This document shows positions 60,801 to 64,000 of a stretch of DNA of 64,000 nucleotides, one piece after another. A program made the position numbers and the translations under genes. The stretch lies in assembly GCA_015039465.1 (NCBI GenBank), contig MU129988.1, forward strand, positions 67,356 to 131,355, given 5' to 3'. The stretch comes from Phlegmacium glaucopus. Taxonomy: Eukaryota; Basidiomycota; Agaricomycetes; Agaricales; Cortinariaceae. The first letter of the stretch is position 1. Every line of letters begins with the position of its first letter. Under the pieces are notes generated by a model, which was given only the letters and a program-made list of their open reading frames with translations, had not been told where the DNA came from and made no database searches.

Positions 60801-60848
60801 TACTGCCTGGAAGAACAGGGCAAGAACGACAACAGATTTTGCCAGCAT
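57827..60848 (-). CDS. GH37 trehalase, secreted, probable GPI-anchored form
   Basis: The enzyme hydrolyses trehalose to two glucoses. Estimated length is about 750 aa over a dozen or more exons. A signal peptide (MLAKSVVVLALFFQAVTS) is followed by a T/S/A-rich linker, then CPSDIFCAGA. GH37 signatures are present: PGGRFREIYYWDSFWIVEGL (signature 1, split by an intron), NFMDQLDQFGFIPNGGRIYY, SQPPLFVQM and AETGWDYTMRWF. Signature 2 is LQWDAPNAWAPHQY, with NRYFASVLCSWHSTGG, MFEKFSNLD and GGEYTVQIGFGWTNGVLLW near the end. The C-terminus has a T/G/S repeat (TGSTNSTGSTKSG) and a final hydrophobic stretch (SSIGLSVIVIAAGFLLLQL), the layout of a GPI-attachment signal. It would therefore act at the cell surface or wall on extracellular trehalose. 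The start is the ATG at 60848; upstream TTG and GTG codons are ignored. Confidence 0.9.
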
Positions 60849-61631
60849 CACTAACAATGAGTGCTGGTGGTTGATCCCAGCTCGTTCTAGGGGGCGACTG
60901 AGAGAAAAATAACCAGGGTTATATACCCGGTGTTTCTAGGGATACGCTTTCGCTGTGGATAGCCTACGTAAGAGAGTCAGAAGGTGAATAACTGGGATAA
61001 AAATAAAGTAACGCCCATATGGCATTCCGGAATCCGGATCCCAGTGTATATCCATTTACTTATATTATATTGAATTTCAGGCAGAATACGTCCATTTGAA
61101 ACGTTTTGAGGTCGCAGCTGACTTGCTGCTGATCAGACGTGCACAGAGCGTCGATTGCCGAAAACGGATGGCTCACTACCATCAATTGTGTTTTTTTTTA
61201 CGGCGGTTTTTTACCACGGAACAGATGGGCACACGAGTCTATTCAACGCTATACACACTCCCACCACCACACATATTCTCAGTCATAATCACATCAGGTG
61301 CTGTCGGTTCATTGCATGGGAGCGCCTATGACACTGATCAATCTATCCTTAGACAACAGTTGGAGTAAACACTCAACGAAGAATTGTTTTCCCAGAAATA
61401 TTATGTAATTGGGTTGGTCACATGTATATCCTTGCCACATATGAAGTAGATCAAAAGGTTTGAACTCACGTCACATTGAATATTATCCCTCCCCGTCTCA
61501 GGCTTGTCAACATGCGATCTACTTGCAATGGAAACGACAAGTACCCCCTCAGTAAAAAATACCAGAACGCACCTGCGCTCCCCTGTAGAGTAGCGTACAA
61601 TCTATCAGTGCTACAATGTTAATGAGCAAAG
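60849..61631. other. intergenic between trehalase start and RBM25-like 3' end
   Basis: Should include the trehalase promoter. The TATA-like word GGGTTATATACCC-type (about 60915-60930) lies about 75 bases upstream of the trehalase ATG when read on the minus strand. Nothing else is evident. Confidence 0.4.
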
Positions 61632-63874
61632 CTAGTCAACAAGAGCTTTTTCCGTCAGCAATCCTTCGTTGTATGCCATACTTTCGAATATGATTTGCCG
61701 CCAGACACCGATCACTAGTTCAACAGCTTCCTCTTCCAAAACCTATCATCATGAGTAGTCAGCAACAGGCAAACTTGATTAATAAATAAATAGATGACGA
61801 ACAGGTTCCAGGCCCTCAATCAATTTTAGAGGCGACTTATGGTCCTTCAAATGTTCAAGAACAAACATAATCAAATCTTCCTCCTCCATTTCACCAAGAT
61901 ATTTTATCATCAGTCGTTTCACCAAAGGTTCCAGTTTTCGGTCAATCATTAACTGAAGAAACAAAGATTCAATAAGCAAGAATATGTCATCATGTTCGGA
62001 AATAACATACGTCAGTTAGCCCATCCCATCGAACCTTGGCCTTGAACAATGTTTCCCTGTCATGAGGTACGGATTGACGGATCCTTTCCAATCGCTCCTT
62101 AGTCTGTGCACCTGATTCAGCTACACTGAAATCAAGCTTGACCAACGGAACCCTGCGTTTGTTGATCTGATCCTCCTCTTCATCATCATGAGCGAATACA
62201 GTCGTCTTCTCTTTAGTGTGTGAATCCTTCTCTTTAATAGTCGGAGCAGCAATGGAAACATTTAGCTTGACTGGAGCACCGTCATCCAACAAGAGTCCGG
62301 CTTTGCGCTGTTCTTCCGCTAGTGCTTGCATCTCATCCATCTGACGAGCCAAGAAGTCCTCCGACTCTCGCCTCAGATTCTCCGCTTCCGCCTCTTCATA
62401 TCGACGTGCCTTTTCATCAGCAGCTTCCTCCGCTTCCAGTCGTCGTTGACGTATATGTCGCCACCGCGAACTTGCATCAAGCTCATTCAAATGTATATTG
62501 TTGAAATGAATAAGGATACTTACCGATCAATGTAGAATAGCTCGTCGCTCTCATCGTCATCCCATATTTCCAAGCGAGCTTTAATTTCGATCCGATCACG
62601 TTCTTCAGCTTCCTTCTGGGCCCGTTCACGAGCGATTGCACGTTCCAAGGCTTGAATACGCGTCCTTTCTCGTGGTTCGTACCGACGTTCACGCTGCAGA
62701 ATATTTCACAAGTCAAACAGTGGAATCAGAGATGCAAACCTAACACGTACATCCTTGAACGAAATCTCCTCGTCTTGACGCCGAAGCTCCTTCTTTTCAG
62801 CTTCCAATTCCTCGTCCGTCCTCGGCTGCATCTGTCTCTCCTCACTTACAGAATCCCTTCCTGCATCGCCATCCTCCGCTTTCACAAATCCCACCGGTTT
62901 GTTATACCCTTGTGGTCCCTTTCCAAACGCTTTAGTCGGAGCCTGCGGTGAGGTTTGTCGATTTTGAGGTTTACCCCACTCGCGCGCTTTGGGCCCGCTT
63001 GGGGCACCCACGACAGATGGAATGTTTTCCCGCACGTCACGCATTTTTTCCCTTTCGCGCTTCGCCGCCCTCTCACGAAACTGGGCAATCTCGGAAATGA
63101 CAAGGCCACGTTGCGTTTCTGGTAAATCAGCTTCTTGAAGGTCGTGAAGATGAGGAGGTATGATATATTTCTCCTTATCAATCAAGCCACTATTCGCGGC
63201 ATCCTGAGAAACACGGTTGATATCAGCAACAAGTTCATCGATCCTTGTTTTTGCCTCAAGAGCCTTTGCATCTTCGGACTGGTCAGAAGAAAAAAATGAA
63301 TTATAGTTCATTCTGAAGAGGAACAGTTGATTCTCACGTCAGTGGCCATTTGGTTGGTCTGGAACGAATCTAGATATGCACGAGTCTTTTCATCCGCTTT
63401 CACCTGCAAGTTCGCCGTAGGCTTGAAATGAGTGTCCAAGACTGAAGTAAACGCACCAGTAGCTTTTTATTGGCACAACCGTCCTCCAAAGCCGGTAATT
63501 CTACACCATTCAGCAACTTCAAAGCACGTAGAGCGCCAGTTGGTTCTTCATACTCCGCAAAACCAAACCCTTGAGGTTTGTTTGCGGGAGTAATCAGTCG
63601 CTTGAATGATTTTATGGGTCCACAAGCCTATAGAGAATGATCAGTATTTTTTTCTTCTCTCTTGTTAATAAATACGCACAGATAGAAGTTGGTTCAAGAA
63701 AGCATCAGTAATACCACCAGATATCGACCCAACGAAAAGATTTGTCTGTTTTTGTGATTGAGGTTGCACAAAGTGCATCTGTTGCTGCTGCTGTGCGAGA
63801 GCCGACATTGAGGGACCTTGGCCGTAAGACGGCAGAGGTGGACGCAGACCAAGTCCCAACCGATTAGGTTGCAT
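61632..63874 (-). CDS. RBM25: RBM25-like splicing factor (RRM + PWI domains)
   Basis: RBM25-type proteins (Snu71-related) associate with U1 snRNP and affect 5' splice-site choice. Estimated length is about 620 aa over roughly eight exons. The N-terminus is glutamine-rich (MSALAQQQQQMHF). An RRM follows: QTNLFVGSISGGITDAFLNQ (RNP2-like), CGPIKSFKRLITPANK, QGFGFAEYEEPTGALRAL (RNP1-like) and LLNGVELPALEDGCANKKLL. The middle is a long charged helical segment rich in E, R and K (SEIAQFRERAAKREREKMRD, RERRYEPRERTRIQALERAI, RRLEAEEAADEKARRYEEAE). The C-terminal PWI domain starts with FKAKVRWDGLTD and continues IDRKLEPLVKRLMIKYLGEM, EEEDLIMFVLEHLKDHKSPL and EEEAVELVIGVWRQIIFES. The start is the ATG of MQPNRLGLGLRPPLPS, with its 5' flank reaching the window edge. 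Confidence 0.94.
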
Positions 63875-64000
63875 TTTCCGTCAATAAACCGTTTGGGATA
63901 TACGACACTAGAACTGAACGGATTATAGGGCGCTCTCGCATGTAATCGGCTTCTACTTACATTACAATTGACTTTTTGACTCTTCAACGAGAAGAGGACG
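63875..64000. promoter_or_regulatory. 5' flank of the RBM25-like gene at window end
   Basis: Upstream sequence of a minus-strand gene. An untranslated exon could lie here; no motif is strong enough to call. Confidence 0.3.

Overview
The window reads as nuclear DNA of a filamentous basidiomycete, most likely a mushroom-forming agaricomycete. Protein-coding genes are split by many 45-70 nt introns (GT-AG, one GC-AG). The recognisable proteins are ordinary eukaryotic housekeeping proteins of fungal type, often on alternating strands and closely spaced. Gene models below were built by joining open frames at splice sites and checking phase. Where exon lengths are quoted they were counted from the sequence; other lengths are estimates. 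Family names come from recognising motifs, not from a database search.

Positions 1-7,400 are a repeat-rich block without credible genes. It holds an LTR-like segment with a TATA box, a GGTCC/CCGG-rich element, a 340-bp solo LTR with a perfect 5-bp target duplication, a tandem repeat of about 174 bp split by a 2.2-kb element with terminal inverted repeats (itself carrying an array of C/G hairpins), and a 119-bp-arm palindrome.

Positions 7,900-23,000 carry three minus-strand genes: geranylgeranyltransferase-I beta subunit (CDC43 type), the CCR4-NOT subunit NOT2, and a very large gene (about 2,700 aa) with two sacsin-type HSP90-like ATPase regions and a C-terminal BTB domain. Divergent from it is RNA polymerase III subunit RPC17/RPC9 (24,000-24,856, +).

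Positions 25,500-39,600 hold a serine-rich protein with two C-terminal membrane segments (-), an Ent3/epsinR-type ENTH clathrin adaptor (+), an unidentified 1,270-aa low-complexity protein (-) and an SLP1/osteopotentia-type SUN-domain protein (-). Between the first two lies a retroposon-like insertion (28,611-29,465) with a 44-nt poly(A) tail, RNA polymerase III box A/B motifs and 10-13 bp target duplications.

Positions 39,800-47,000 contain a decayed and an intact copy of an FMN-dependent 2-hydroxy-acid oxidase in tandem (+), a small repeat cluster, and ALG11 (-). From 47,600 to 54,500 the DNA is gene-poor: a small predicted membrane protein, ORF remnants, a foldback element and a truncated, frameshifted SMC1 copy. 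From 54,500 to the end there are RPA3/Rfa3 (-), Msp1/ATAD1 (+), a GH37 trehalase with a GPI-like tail (-) and an RBM25-like splicing factor (-).

The genes do not form one pathway: they cover protein prenylation, mRNA decay, Pol III transcription, endosomal clathrin traffic, ER glycosylation and folding, DNA replication, mitochondrial membrane proteostasis, trehalose use and splicing. The unusual signals are the sacsin-BTB fusion, the mobile elements, and the decayed gene copies.
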